The notes: generated from the letters alone by a model not told the origin. Positions 29,422-42,732 are shown, numbered from the stretch's first letter. The stretch is 64,000 nucleotides of DNA from Verrucomicrobium spinosum DSM 4136 = JCM 18804 (GCF_000172155.1 NZ_ABIZ01000001.1:8093105-8157104), one strand, 5' to 3'. Numbers and translations: made by a program.

Positions 29422-30016
29422 AGGCGTCTTTGAGCAGTTCTTGAAGTTTCTTGCGTGCGTAAAAGAGGCGGGACATCACCGTTCCCATGGAGCTCTCCAT
29501 GATCTGGGCGATCTCCTCGTAGCTGAACCCCTCCACCTCCCTGAGGAGAATGGCGGTGCGGTGGTCCGGGCTGAGTTGATCGATTGCTTGTTGAATACGC
29601 GTCCCGAGCTCGCGATTTTTAAGCGCTTCGTCCGGCCGGTGCTCTCCTTTGGGCACAGTCTCGGCTCCCGCTGCCACCCCGGCCTGGCGTTCGTCATCGA
29701 ACTCACCCGCCCCCTCGATCTTGCGCTTGCGGAGCCAGTCGTAGGTGGAGTTGTGAGCGATCCGGTAGATCCAGGTGTAAAACGAGGCATCGCCCTTGAA
29801 CGACGGCAGGGCGCGCCAGGCCTTGATAAAGGCCTCCTGCGCCAGATCCCAGGCGTCTTGTTCATTCTGGACGAGATGGTAGCACATGCCGTAAACCTTT
29901 CCACGGTAGCGTGTCACCAGGCTGTCAAACGCCCGCGCGTCGCCAGCCTGTGCCCTCCGAACCAAGTCCGAGTCCGCAGCATCAACATCATTCAAGCTGC
30001 TGGGAGAAATGGACAT
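29408..30016 (-). CDS. ECF-type RNA polymerase sigma factor (RpoE-like)
   Basis: The 202-residue protein has region 2 (YHLVQNEQDAWDLAQEAFIKAW and FYTWIYRIAHNSTYDWLRKR) and region 4 (LSPDHRTAILLREVEGFSYEEIAQIMESSMGTVMSRL), both complete. Regions 1 and 3 are missing, as in group IV sigma factors. It is followed by an overlapping anti-sigma gene. ECF sigma factors usually drive their own operon; a specific -35/-10 pair was not identified in the 55 bp upstream. Confidence 0.95.
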   Translation of the reverse strand: MSISPSSLNDVDAADSDLVRRAQAGDARAFDSLVTRYRGKVYGMCYHLVQNEQDAWDLAQEAFIKAWRALPSFKGDASFYTWIYRIAHNSTYDWLRKRKIEGAGEFDDERQAGVAAGAETVPKGEHRPDEALKNRELGTRIQQAIDQLSPDHRTAILLREVEGFSYEEIAQIMESSMGTVMSRLFYARKKLQELLKDAYENA

Positions 30017-30071
30017 GATTCGGTGGGCAATAAATGGACGCAGAGGCTCTGTCTTTTATTCAGCCGCAATG

Positions 30072-30758
30072 TTAGGGGGCTGTCAAAGATTTGCCATTGT
30101 CCCGGGAAGAGAGACCCGCAATGAATGGCACCGCCCGGCGAGCCCAAGCCGCAGCATCCGGGTAGCTGCCTGCCGAGTCGCCGAAGCAACTCCGCAGCAT
30201 CTCGGTATCGATGATGCCCGGATTCAGGGCCACCACGGCCAGTTTACCCCCAGTCTCCTGAGCCATCGCTTGACTGAGTCCCTCGATAGCCCACTTGGTG
30301 GCGCAGTAGGATGCGACCTCTGGAGAAGTGCTGCGGCCCCAGCCGGAGGAGAAATTAACCACTACGCCGCCGCCTTGGGCGATCATCGCAGGAGCCAGCC
30401 CGCGGATCATGGCGATGGTGCCTTTGACGTTCACGTCCAGGATGTTAGCCACTTCGTCAGCGTTCAGTTCCCACACCGGGACGCTGCGGTTGATGATGGC
30501 GGCATTGTTAATGAGAAGATCCGGAGTCCCGTGGCTGGCAAGGATGCCCGCGCATAACTCCTCCACCTCGGCATCCCGGCCGACATCCACCTGGGAGAAG
30601 GCATGCGGTGCGGGATAAGCCCGTCGAAGCTCCTCCACGGCGTCCGAACTCCGGCAGCAGCCGGAAACCGTCCAGCCAAGAGACACAAAACCCTCCACCA
30701 TCGCCCGGCCAAGGCCGCGGCTGACTCCCGTGATCACGACGTGTTTTGACCGGCTCAT
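30072..30758 (-). CDS. Short-chain dehydrogenase/reductase
   Basis: The 228-residue classical SDR has the cofactor motif VITGVSRGLGRAM at the N-terminus, the NNAA motif (LLINNAAIINRS), the catalytic Ser (VVVNFSSGWG) and YCATK, with Tyr and Lys of the active site, and PGIIDTEM after them. CRSS after beta-2 suggests NADP preference. The ATG at 30758 is chosen over a GTG at 30776. The substrate cannot be inferred. It is divergent from the aminopeptidase gene with a 72-bp gap. Confidence 0.92.
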   Translation of the reverse strand: MSRSKHVVITGVSRGLGRAMVEGFVSLGWTVSGCCRSSDAVEELRRAYPAPHAFSQVDVGRDAEVEELCAGILASHGTPDLLINNAAIINRSVPVWELNADEVANILDVNVKGTIAMIRGLAPAMIAQGGGVVVNFSSGWGRSTSPEVASYCATKWAIEGLSQAMAQETGGKLAVVALNPGIIDTEMLRSCFGDSAGSYPDAAAWARRAVPFIAGLSSRDNGKSLTAP

Positions 30759-30830
30759 GAGGGGTGATTTATGCACCCATCTCTTGGCGCTTCCACGTAA
30801 ATCGGTTTACACCACCACCGACCACACGCC

Positions 30831-32015
30831 ATGATCTCCACTATGCTAAACGACGTGCAGACCGCCGCCACCGGACGCAAGTTTCCGAAGTTCGACCTCT
30901 CCCGCCTCCTCCATACCGTGTTTGAACCCACTTTCGGGCGGCGCGTGTGCATTTTGATCGATCTCCCGGAGCTTTCTGAAGCCAAAGGCCTGGCGTTCTT
31001 GAACAATCCTGAGCGCAAGATCCAGCAACGCGCCCACCAGTACTTTTACCAGGGCCTCCACGGTGGTGTGATGGAGGAGCTGGCCTTGAAAGGCGGTGAA
31101 ATCTACGCCTATGAACAGACGGGCGGAAGCAACCTGGACCTCCCCGACCTCTGTGTGGACATGGAGGGCAAGGAACTGAGCCTTGAGCGGGACATCTACA
31201 CGAACTACGACCTGATCCTCTGCATCTCCACCTTCAGCGCCACCGCACCGCTGACGGCCTTCGCCAAACAGTACGGTTTCCGCGGCGCGACGCTGCACGG
31301 ACTGAATGAAGTGATCCTCAGCACGGGACTGGCCGTGGACTACAACGAAGTCAGCGTGGATGCGGAAAAGCTGCGCAAGGCGATGACCAAGGCTGACTGG
31401 GTGGAAATCGACTTCACCGTGGACGGCGGAGAGGACATGACAGTCCGCCTTGAACTCAATGGCCAGGAAGCTCAGAAGAGCCACGGCCTTTGTCGGGGTG
31501 ATACGCCCGACATCGCGAACCTTCCGGCAGGCGAAGTCTATTTCGTTCCCACCGGGGCCGAGGGCACCTTCCCGCTCAAGTACGAAGACGGCACCCTGGG
31601 CAAGCTCACGGTGACCGGAGGCTCCATCATCAAGTCGGAGCTGATCGAAGGCAATCAGGCCACGATCGACGCCCACAACCAGAAGCTCGCCGATGATCCC
31701 ATGACGGGTGTGCTGGGCGAGCTGGGTTTTGGCACTCAGGTGCTTCCAGTTTCTGGCGCGGACATTCAGGATGAAAAGGTGCTGGGCACCTGCCACCTGG
31801 CCACAGGCCGCGATGACCATCTGGGCGGCCACATCACTCCAGACCAGTTCAAGCGCCGCCAGAATGCGACGCATGACGACATCCTCTTTGCCCCGCACAA
31901 GACACCGAACTTCGACATCAAACAGGCGCGCATGAGCCGTGGAGGCAAGGTGGAGGTGTTGATCGAGCATTTCCAGCCAGCCGCGTACCTCCAGGCCGCT
32001 CTGGCGGGAGCCTGA
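30831..32015 (+). CDS. M29-family aminopeptidase-like protein
   Basis: The 394-residue protein resembles M29 (thermophilic aminopeptidase) metallopeptidases. It has the GDTPDIANLPAGEVYFVPT block near residue 225, whose Glu is a metal ligand in the family, and a C-terminal block with GTCHLATGRDDHLGGHI and THDDILF. It would be a cytoplasmic, divalent-metal aminopeptidase. The catalytic His/Tyr/His/Asp set could not be assigned with certainty from reading alone, so activity is probable but unproven. The ATG at 30843 is an alternative start. Confidence 0.75.
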   Translation: MISTMLNDVQTAATGRKFPKFDLSRLLHTVFEPTFGRRVCILIDLPELSEAKGLAFLNNPERKIQQRAHQYFYQGLHGGVMEELALKGGEIYAYEQTGGSNLDLPDLCVDMEGKELSLERDIYTNYDLILCISTFSATAPLTAFAKQYGFRGATLHGLNEVILSTGLAVDYNEVSVDAEKLRKAMTKADWVEIDFTVDGGEDMTVRLELNGQEAQKSHGLCRGDTPDIANLPAGEVYFVPTGAEGTFPLKYEDGTLGKLTVTGGSIIKSELIEGNQATIDAHNQKLADDPMTGVLGELGFGTQVLPVSGADIQDEKVLGTCHLATGRDDHLGGHITPDQFKRRQNATHDDILFAPHKTPNFDIKQARMSRGGKVEVLIEHFQPAAYLQAALAGA

Positions 32016-32061
32016 GCAGAGGAAATGACCGTTCATCCTACTTTGGATGAAATCTGATTCA

Positions 32062-32094
32062 GAAGGGCGCTTTTTACGAGCGCCCTTCTCTTTT
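32062..32094 (+). terminator. Rho-independent terminator after the aminopeptidase gene
   Basis: GAAGGGCGC (32062-32070) pairs with GCGCCCTTC (32080-32088) and is followed by TCTTTTC. It begins 46 bp after the stop codon. Confidence 0.85.
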
Positions 32095-32176
32095 CGGTGA
32101 TGGGGTGTGGTTGTCACAGCGCTTTGCTTGCCCTCTGGAGACGATCTCATAACCCGTTCCCGAGAAATTCCACCCC

Positions 32177-33163
32177 ATGCCCCGGCTGAATTCCCTTCTC
32201 GACCACCTGCTCTGGCCAGCGCTTTTCGTTGGTGCCCTCATTCCCACGGGCTTCGGCATCGCCCACGGTCACGGCCCACTGGCGTTCAACCTCACCTACC
32301 TGTCCTTGGCGGGCCTGTTGTTCTGGTTGGAGAAGGTCCGCCCTCACGAGGAAGCCTGGCGGGAGTCCGATGGACAGGAGGTCACGGATCTGGCCCATAC
32401 CCTCTTCACCAAGATCTCGGTGCAGGTGGTCATCGTGTCCCTGACCAATCTGGGCATCGCCCATCAGTTTGGCGACCGCGAGGCGGGCGGGTTCTGGCCA
32501 GCCCATTGGCCGATGTTCCTTCAGGTTTGTCTGGCCCTTGTAGTGGCCGAGTTCGGCTTGTACTGGGCGCATCGCCTCGCCCATGAGTGGATGCCGCTAT
32601 GGAAGTTTCACGCCGTGCATCACAGCTCCAAGAAGCTCTGGTTCTTTAACACCGGTCGGTTTCACTTTGTGGACACCATCAAGAGCATGGTCTTCGCCAC
32701 TCCGCTCCTCGCCTTGGCCGGGGCTCCTGGGGATGTGTTCATCTGGGGCAGCGCCATCACCGCCTACATCGGTGTGCTCACCCACTGCAACATCCAGATG
32801 CGTTTTGGCTGGTTGAGTCACATCTTCAACACCCCCGGCCTGCATCGGTGGCACCACTCCATGGACCTTCGCGAGGGCAACAAGAACTACGGGGAGAACC
32901 TCGTGCTGTGGGATCAGATCTTTGGCACCTACTACGACGACAGCACGCGTCGTCCGCCCGCAGAGATCGGGATTCGCGAAGCAATGCCCAAGGGATTTTT
33001 CGGCCAACTGGCCGCGCCTTTCTACTGGGGACGCTATCAGGCCCAACAGAAGGCGAAAGTGATGGTGAACTCTCCACCGCAGGGAATGCCGGTGGGCGGA
33101 CAATGCGGCACGTCTGACGCTCAGAATTCTGCACCCGAGGCGCTCCCCATGTCCGAAGCCTGA
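32177..33163 (+). CDS. Fatty acid hydroxylase / sterol desaturase-family membrane enzyme
   Basis: The 328-residue protein has about four or five helices and the His clusters of di-iron membrane hydroxylases. These are HRLAHE (HxxxH), HAVHHSS (HxxHH), HCN and HRWHHSMD (HxxHH), with NYGENLVLWDQIFGTYY after the last. It would act on a lipid in the inner membrane using oxygen. The last 45 residues are low in conservation. The methyltransferase gene follows after about 60 bp on the same strand. Confidence 0.9.
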   Translation: MPRLNSLLDHLLWPALFVGALIPTGFGIAHGHGPLAFNLTYLSLAGLLFWLEKVRPHEEAWRESDGQEVTDLAHTLFTKISVQVVIVSLTNLGIAHQFGDREAGGFWPAHWPMFLQVCLALVVAEFGLYWAHRLAHEWMPLWKFHAVHHSSKKLWFFNTGRFHFVDTIKSMVFATPLLALAGAPGDVFIWGSAITAYIGVLTHCNIQMRFGWLSHIFNTPGLHRWHHSMDLREGNKNYGENLVLWDQIFGTYYDDSTRRPPAEIGIREAMPKGFFGQLAAPFYWGRYQAQQKAKVMVNSPPQGMPVGGQCGTSDAQNSAPEALPMSEA

Positions 33164-33226
33164 GCAGAGTTCCTGTTTGCATCTTTTAGTACCGGGCTGC
33201 CTTGTGTGCTCCGCCCAGATCCGACG

Positions 33227-33961
33227 ATGAACATCTACGAAACTCCCAAACTCCTCAGTGAGTACCTCCTCTTCCACTATGCCTCTGACGCTGAGGTGCT
33301 GCCGTGGGAATTTGGACCTTCATCCGCCCTGGGCTTTTCCGTGCGTTCCGTCACCAAGCTCCTGGACCGCTCCCTGATGCCACCCAATGCCCGGGCGCTG
33401 GATCTGGGATGCGCTGTGGGTCGGTCATCCTATGAACTGGCCAAGGCGGCGGGTGAAGTGATCGGGATAGACTACTCGCAAAACTTTGTGGATGCCGCCG
33501 AGAAGGTCCGCCGGGATGGCATGCATCCGTATCTGCGGATCGATGAAGGGCGCGCTCAAACACCACTGAGCGCCCAGCGCCCAGAAGATGCTGCGATCGC
33601 GGAAAAGATCCGGTTCGAACAAGGGGATGCGATGAACCTTCGTCCCGACCTCGGCGGTTTTGATGTGGTTCATGCCGCCAACCTGCTCTGCCGGCTCACC
33701 GAGCCAGCCAGGTTGTTGAACCGACTGCCCTCTCTGGTCAAACCCGGCGGCCAGTTGTTGCTCACCACCCCCTGCACCTGGTTGGAGGAGTTTACGCCCC
33801 CCGACCGCTGGCCCCAAGGCTCCACATTGGAGTGGCTCCGCGGTGCGCTGTCCGAGCACTTCCGTTTGTTGCACGAGGAAGACCTTCCTTTTCTGATCCG
33901 GGAGCATGCACGGAAGTTCCAGTGGAGCGTGGCTCAGGGGACACGGTGGGTGCGGAAGTGA
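33227..33961 (+). CDS. SAM-dependent methyltransferase, ovothiol (4-mercaptohistidine) type
   Basis: This 244-residue class I methyltransferase starts MNIYETPKLLSEYLLFHYAS, then VLPWEFGPSSALGFSVRSV. Its SAM motif I is LDLGCAVGRSS, followed by VIGIDYSQNF, EQGDAMNLRPDLGGFDVV and the closing FLIREHARKFQWSVAQGTRW. These segments match what I recall of the putative 4-mercaptohistidine N1-methyltransferase family, which also forms the C-terminal domain of OvoA. The OvoA sulfoxide synthase part is not in the window. The frame is open back to a GTG at 33206. Confidence 0.8.
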   Translation: MNIYETPKLLSEYLLFHYASDAEVLPWEFGPSSALGFSVRSVTKLLDRSLMPPNARALDLGCAVGRSSYELAKAAGEVIGIDYSQNFVDAAEKVRRDGMHPYLRIDEGRAQTPLSAQRPEDAAIAEKIRFEQGDAMNLRPDLGGFDVVHAANLLCRLTEPARLLNRLPSLVKPGGQLLLTTPCTWLEEFTPPDRWPQGSTLEWLRGALSEHFRLLHEEDLPFLIREHARKFQWSVAQGTRWVRK

Positions 33962-34170
33962 TCGGGAGGTGTTAGCCTCTGGTCGGGTTTGCGATTCCTG
34001 TTAGGCCTCCGATGTCGTAGGTCGCGTAGATTGCCAAGCATCACAACACCCCCAACGTCTGGCGACGAAGTCGCTGTGGAGTGCGGCGTGAAGCGCCGCT
34101 TTCCCGCCCCTCGTGATCATCTCCCAACGGATGACTGGCAGCAGCGGCACTGCCCGCTCAGTTTCGCGCC

Positions 34171-34377
34171 AGCGTCTTAGAGTGTCGGTGGAGCGACACC
34201 GCTTTCGCCAGCAGCTTACGCGGACAACGAGCGCGGCGGGTGGCCGGGTGATGCGGCGGTCAACCGGGAGCAGTACGCGCCCCCTCCGCCCCTGCTCTCA
34301 CCTCCCGGTACGAGGAACTCCAAAGCGCCACCAAAGCGGCGGTTCTCGTGCGCACTCCCAAAGATGCTTCGCATCCG
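34171..34377 (+). repeat. 207-bp direct repeat, copy 1
   Basis: It starts AGCGTCTTAGAGTG, passes CGCTTTCGCC and CCGGTACGAGGAACTC, and ends AAAGCGGCGGTTC, CGCACTCCCAAAGATGCTTC, GCATCC. It is imperfectly repeated 834 bp downstream with the same length. Confidence 0.7.
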
Positions 34378-34518
34378 GGTGCTGGAAGCCTTGGGTTCTT
34401 TGAAAGCTCCCACGGCTTTCGGCATCGAATGTCCAGCATCTGCCTCAAGCATACCCACCTGCCTGGACATTCATCTTCCGCGACGCCCCCACTTTCCAAC
34501 TACCCCAAAACAGCGGTG

Positions 34519-34866
34519 TAGTTGCCGACGTAAGGAGAACCAACCATCAGCGCGCGTTTGGGGTGGATGCCAAGGCCCCCCTTGAGGCGGCCGCCCCAGT
34601 TCGAAGCGGATCCCCAGCGGGGATCTCTACCACAGCCCAACGTTGGACGAGCCCTAAGCGAGTCAACGTTGGGTACCTCCCAGGACGATGATCAGGTGGG
34701 AAGCCCGACAGCATCTGCTTTCTCCCCACCGCCATCAACACCCCCACGCCAGCCGGACCTGATGTCATGCGCTGACTGACGTTTGCGGCAAGATGCCGCA
34801 AACAGCACGCAGGATGCGTGCGCTCCCCGAGCTTCCCGGGCACAGGCCATCTGAAGCCTGTCAGTC
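34519..34866 (+). repeat. ~300-bp palindrome-rich element, copy 1
   Basis: It begins GTAGTTGCCGACGTAAGGAG. It contains the stem CCCAACGTTG/CAACGTTGGG (34636-34645 and 34664-34673), a second stem TTTGCGGCA-AGA-TGCCGCAAA (34782-34802), and the GCACGCAGGATGCGTGCG palindrome. It ends with ACAGGCCATCTGAAGCCTGT. The reverse complement is present at 61487-61783 with an internal gap of about 40 bp. No open frame is conserved between copies. Confidence 0.8.
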
Positions 34867-35004
34867 TACGAGGAACTCACCAGAGCCGCCAAAGCGGGGT
34901 CGAGCCACCGACACTCCAGGACGCTGGCGCGAAGATGGATGAACCAACAAAAAATGACCATCCTTCATGCTGCGGACATGGCTCCCGCGCGGGCATCGTC
35001 GCGA

Positions 35005-35211
35005 AGCGTCTTGGAGTGCGTGCGGCTCGACGCCGCTTTCGCCGGCGGATGACAGGGACAACGAGGGTCATGGGCAGCCTGCTGATGATGCGGCCAAGCG
35101 GGAGCCGTTACGGGCACGCTGCTCCCCTGCTCCCATTCTCTGGTACGAGGAACTCACCAGAGCCGCCAAAGCGGCGGTTCCCGCACGCACTCCCAAAGAT
35201 GCTTCGCATCC
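35005..35211 (+). repeat. 207-bp direct repeat, copy 2
   Basis: It matches 34171-34377 in the same orientation, with the best match in the last 70 bp (TACGAGGAACTC, GCCAAAGCGGCGGTTC, CACTCCCAAAGATGCTTCGC). A shorter related fragment lies at 34867-34900. Confidence 0.7.
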
Positions 35212-35365
35212 AGATGTTGTGGGTCCGGTAGTAGCTTGAGGATCAAACAGCCTCCGATGTCACCCACTCCAGCGCTCTCGCCCCACCCCTGACCTCAGGT
35301 CTGATGTCTGGCGTCTGGCAGTCTGATGTCTGCGTCCTCTCCCGCTTCGCGGGTCGCAGTACACA

Positions 35366-35407
35366 GACAAAAAAAGTCCCCGCCCTCTGGGTCGCAGAAG
35401 GCGGGGA
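35366..35407 (-). terminator. Rho-independent terminator of the rRNA operon
   Basis: On the minus strand TCCCCGCC (35400-35407) pairs with GGCGGGGA (35377-35384) and is followed by a run of seven T. It lies directly after the 5S gene. Confidence 0.9.
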
Positions 35408-35412
35408 TTAAC

Positions 35413-35527
35413 TCTGGCAACGATCTACTTTCACATGGCCTGTCGCCATACTATCATCGACGCTGAGGTGTTTCACTTCCGTGTTCGGGATGGGAACGGG
35501 TGGGGCCACCTCGCTGTGGTCACCAGA
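35413..35527 (-). rRNA. rrf: 5S ribosomal RNA
   Basis: The minus strand reads TCTGGTGACCACAGCGAGGT, then CCCGTTCCCATCCCGAACAC, a conserved 5S block, and closes with a complementary end near TCGTTGCCAGA. Length is about 115 nt. Ends are set by the pairing of the terminal helix and could shift by a few bases. Confidence 0.93.
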
Positions 35528-35694
35528 CTTCTGTTTCGGTTGAGAGCTTCAAGCTCCATGTGAAACAGCCTGTCTGAAGACTTCAGCGCTTCAGCGGTTG
35601 CAGTTATAGGTTGGGCTGGCGGCCCTGCCGGAGCAGGGTTCCCTGAAAACTGAACAAGGACAAACTAAGAGTGGTTGAAAAAGAATCAAACATC

Positions 35695-38545
<2,851 letters not shown>

Positions 38546-38675
38546 GCCGCTGGCTTGCGCCAGCTTCAAATAAAAATTTATCTCTTTTTCGCTCTTAATC
38601 TGTCTTGTCCAGTTTTCAAAGAACCTCTCCGGTCCAGTAGCATTAATCAATTCTACACACCCATTGGTCACCAGA

Positions 38676-38752
38676 TGGTGGGCCTGAATGGACTCGAACC
38701 ATTGACCCCCGCCTTATCAAGGCGGTGCTCTAACCAACTGAGCTACAGGCCC
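38676..38752 (-). tRNA. tRNA-Ile (GAT)
   Basis: The 77-nt cloverleaf on the minus strand starts GGGCCTGTAGCTCAGTTGGT, has anticodon GAT in the loop CTTGATAAG, and ends in encoded CCA. It lies in the 16S-23S spacer, next to 23S. Confidence 0.97.
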
Positions 38753-38796
38753 GGTTTTCACCGGTCCCCTGCTTTAAAAGCACTCAGCAAGTCACA

Positions 38797-38872
38797 TGGT
38801 GGAGGCATGGGGACTCGAACCCCAGACATCCAGCTTGCAAAGCTGGCGCTCTACCAGCTGAGCTATACCCCC
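38797..38872 (-). tRNA. tRNA-Ala (TGC)
   Basis: The 76-nt cloverleaf on the minus strand starts GGGGGTATAGCTCAGCTGGT, has anticodon TGC in the loop CTTTGCAAG, and ends in encoded CCA. It is the first spacer tRNA after 16S, so the order is Ala then Ile. Confidence 0.97.
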
Positions 38873-39037
38873 TTTGGTGATGCGTGTGTATTGTCCCAAG
38901 CAAAAGCTAAGTCGTGCACTACACGTGAGGTAACTCACGCAAATATTTGAGCCTTTTAGCAGACCAGGTGTTCCGGCGAACCGGGCACTCTGGTCTCGAC
39001 CTATCCAGTAAGCCGTGAGGGCTCCTGGAATACTCCA

Positions 39038-40580
<1,543 letters not shown>

Positions 40581-40843
40581 TTGTCCATCCATCTCTGAAT
40601 GAACGGTCCAATGCAATGCATTGAACTAAATTGACTGGTTGTTTGTTATGACAACCACGCGCTGTTTCTCACACACGCGTAGTACACAACTTAGCTTTTT
40701 CTTGGTTCAAACTAAACTCCAACCCTTGCGGGCCGTTTAGTCTGATTAATGCTGCCAAAGATCGTATTCTGATTCTCGAAGAATGCCGCAGTTGCCTGCG
40801 TCGCTCTTTTTGTCTCAGCCGCTCGTTTTCGGTGCGGGTGTTG

Positions 40844-40871
40844 ATACTACCCCACATCCTCTTTTCGTCAA
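40844..40871 (-). promoter_or_regulatory. rRNA operon promoter
   Basis: On the minus strand TTGACG (40866-40871) and TAGTAT (40844-40849) are separated by 16 bp. An A-rich stretch upstream (AAAAATCTTCAAAAAAAGAG) could serve as an UP element. Transcription from here would give a leader of about 255 nt before 16S. Confidence 0.8.
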
Positions 40872-41350
40872 CAAGTTGAGGCTCTTTTTTTGAAGATTTT
40901 TGCCAGTTTCGACATGCGGCCTTCATCGACTTAACAAACTCATGGAGACGAAAAATCAGAGCCCGCTCAACGGGCCCTAGTGCCATGCGGGAGAGGCCGT
41001 TTCATTTATCAAGGCTGGTGAAGCATAAGCGGATTCTGGGGCCAAAATTTGAAGCGCAAAACCTCTGAGAAAAGTTGTCCGAAGAGATGCAACGACCTCA
41101 AACGGAGGTTCCTCAGGGGTGGTTGGAGGGGTCAATCGCGGTCAGAAAGTGGCAAAACGATGTTCAGCGCGTCGCTCCGCTCCCAAAAAAAGACCTCCCA
41201 GTGCCTCAGAATGACCAAAGTTGCGGTTCGGTGGAGCAAAACCGGCCTCTTCAATCTCGTAACCGTCGGATGGCGCACCGACATTTTTGCTTTTCTGCCT
41301 CCTCTATCCCCAAAGCAGCCCTCTTTACCTAGGTTGCGGCAGGTCTCGTG
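40872..41350. other. Gene-free spacer upstream of the rRNA operon
   Basis: No gene is supported. Short frames on both strands have no recognisable features. The stretch next to the promoter is A/T-rich. Confidence 0.4.
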
Positions 41351-41555
41351 CCCATGGCCCACGCCCAGATTGAGCGTACCTGGCTCACCCATCAGACCCA
41401 CACGCCCGATGCGGTGGTGGTGAGCTGGCAGACGGCCACGCCAGCAGAATCTGTGGTCCGATACAGGGCCGGGGATGGAGCTGCCGAGGAAGAAGCCCAT
41501 CTTCCGGGCATAAGAACGCTGCACCATGTGGCGATCCCGGTGAAGAAGCCCGCCA
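41351..41555 (+). pseudogene. Fragment of a purple-acid-phosphatase / metallophosphoesterase N-terminal domain
   Basis: The frame from ATG 41351 reads MAHAQIERTWLTHQTHTPDA, then VVVSWQTATPAESVVRYRAG and LHHVAIPV. This resembles the fibronectin-like N-terminal domain that precedes calcineurin-type phosphatases. Homology ends where the nested-palindrome repeat begins at 41561, and no catalytic domain follows. It is most likely the remnant of a larger exported enzyme. The assignment rests on a short segment. Confidence 0.5.
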
Positions 41556-41560
41556 CGGCC

Positions 41561-41667
41561 TCACGCCAACGGCGTGATACAACCATAGCCCAGGGTAAGA
41601 CCGCGAAGCGGTCGCCACCCTGGGTTTCGACGGTGAAGCAATGAACTCCAACGGAGTTCAACAGACC
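41561..41667 (+). repeat. Composite nested-palindrome repeat, copy 3
   Basis: The order is ACGCC-AAC-GGCGT, GATACAACCATAGCCCAGGG, GACCGCGAAGCGGTC, ACCCTGGG, and AACTCC-AAC-GGAGTT. It matches the copies at 27691-27796 and 27862-27966 and abuts the phosphatase fragment. Confidence 0.8.
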
Positions 41668-41856
41668 GAACAGAGCACGGCAGATGTCAGTCACCCCTGC
41701 TGCGCCCAAGTCAGACGCTGCTGGATGACGAAGGGTTCAAGCCCCTCACAAGGGCCGCCAAAGCGACTTCGTCGCCAGGCGTTGGACCGCTCCACTTCCC
41801 TGGAAACCAACACGAGCTTGCAACATCGCAGGCTGCACTGACACCCCTCTGCCCAG

Positions 41857-42732
41857 CTACAACGCAGATTGCAGCCGTTGATGCGGTTGCCGTCGCACGG
41901 CGGAGGGCGGGCAGCCAAAGCGCCGACGGAAGACCCGGGAGAAATAAAACGGGCACACAAAGCCGCAGTCCTGCGCGATCTCCGCCACCGTGCGAAGCGA
42001 GTGCATGAGCTGCTGCACGGCGAGTTGAAGCCGGCGTTCGTTGAGCCACTCCATGGGGCGGCGGCCGGTCTCGCGTTTGAAGAGGCGGCCAAAGTACACG
42101 GCCCCCATGCCGGCGGCAGCCGCCCAGTCGGATAGAGTAATTTCCTCTGCCAGATGCTCCATGGCCCACCGCTGGGCATGGAGGATGGCGTCCAGCCCGC
42201 GCCGGCCTCCGGGAGTGACCCTGCCCTTTTGAAGCGGCGCGTGCAGATGGCGCATCAGATACGCCACCCACTGGAGCACCGCCCCATGCAGGGCAAATCC
42301 CTGGCCCACGCTCGTGCCACCCAATACGGCAAGCACCTTTTCAAACTCCGAGACAAACTCCGCAGGCGAGGGCCAGGAGCAGCACCGTGGAAAGGCGCGC
42401 TGTAGCAGGATGTTCGGTTCGCCCCCCTGGGAGATGGCCAGGCTCGCGCTAAGGCTCACATGCGGAGCCAGCGCGTCATGTCCAAATTCAAACTCATCGC
42501 CCCCTTTGATGATGACGAAGTCACCCGTCTCGAGTTCCAGCCGGGTACCATTGATCTCCGCCCAGCACGAAGAGCTCTCCACAAAGAAGAAACTCATCAT
42601 GTGCGGGGCGAGCCGGCTGCGCTCCACCGCCCATTCCGGGTACCCGGCATAGCGGCCAAACCAGTGCATTTGCAGTCCAAAGTGCCCGTCGGCCAGCAGA
42701 GGCCAGTCGTGGTGATAGGGCAAAACGTTCAT
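41857..42732 (-). CDS. AraC-family transcriptional regulator
   Basis: The 291-residue protein has an N-terminal cupin-like sensing domain (about 1-150, with ETGDFVIIKGGDEFEFGHD). The C-terminal AraC domain has two helix-turn-helix units: ITLSDWAAAAGMGAVYFGRLFKRETGRRP and VAEIAQDCGFVCPFYFSRVFRRRFGCPP. It is divergent from a Gfo/Idh/MocA oxidoreductase gene with a 102-bp gap and probably controls it, likely in response to a sugar or related compound. ATG 42732 is taken as start; the frame extends 8 codons upstream. Confidence 0.93.
   Translation of the reverse strand: MNVLPYHHDWPLLADGHFGLQMHWFGRYAGYPEWAVERSRLAPHMMSFFFVESSSCWAEINGTRLELETGDFVIIKGGDEFEFGHDALAPHVSLSASLAISQGGEPNILLQRAFPRCCSWPSPAEFVSEFEKVLAVLGGTSVGQGFALHGAVLQWVAYLMRHLHAPLQKGRVTPGGRRGLDAILHAQRWAMEHLAEEITLSDWAAAAGMGAVYFGRLFKRETGRRPMEWLNERRLQLAVQQLMHSLRTVAEIAQDCGFVCPFYFSRVFRRRFGCPPSAVRRQPHQRLQSAL

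Larger units (their letters stand above)
33962..35365. other. 1.4-kb gene-free, repeat-rich stretch before the rRNA operon 3' end
   Basis: No credible gene is present; all open frames are short and have repeat-like composition. It contains a 207-bp direct repeat (34171-34377 and 35005-35211), the 300-bp element copy (34519-34866), and many short palindromes. The region looks like a graveyard of palindromic elements. Confidence 0.7.

Noticed and set aside
32107-32586. Plus-strand 159-codon frame overlapping the hydroxylase gene
   Set aside because: Out-of-frame shadow of the His-box membrane enzyme.
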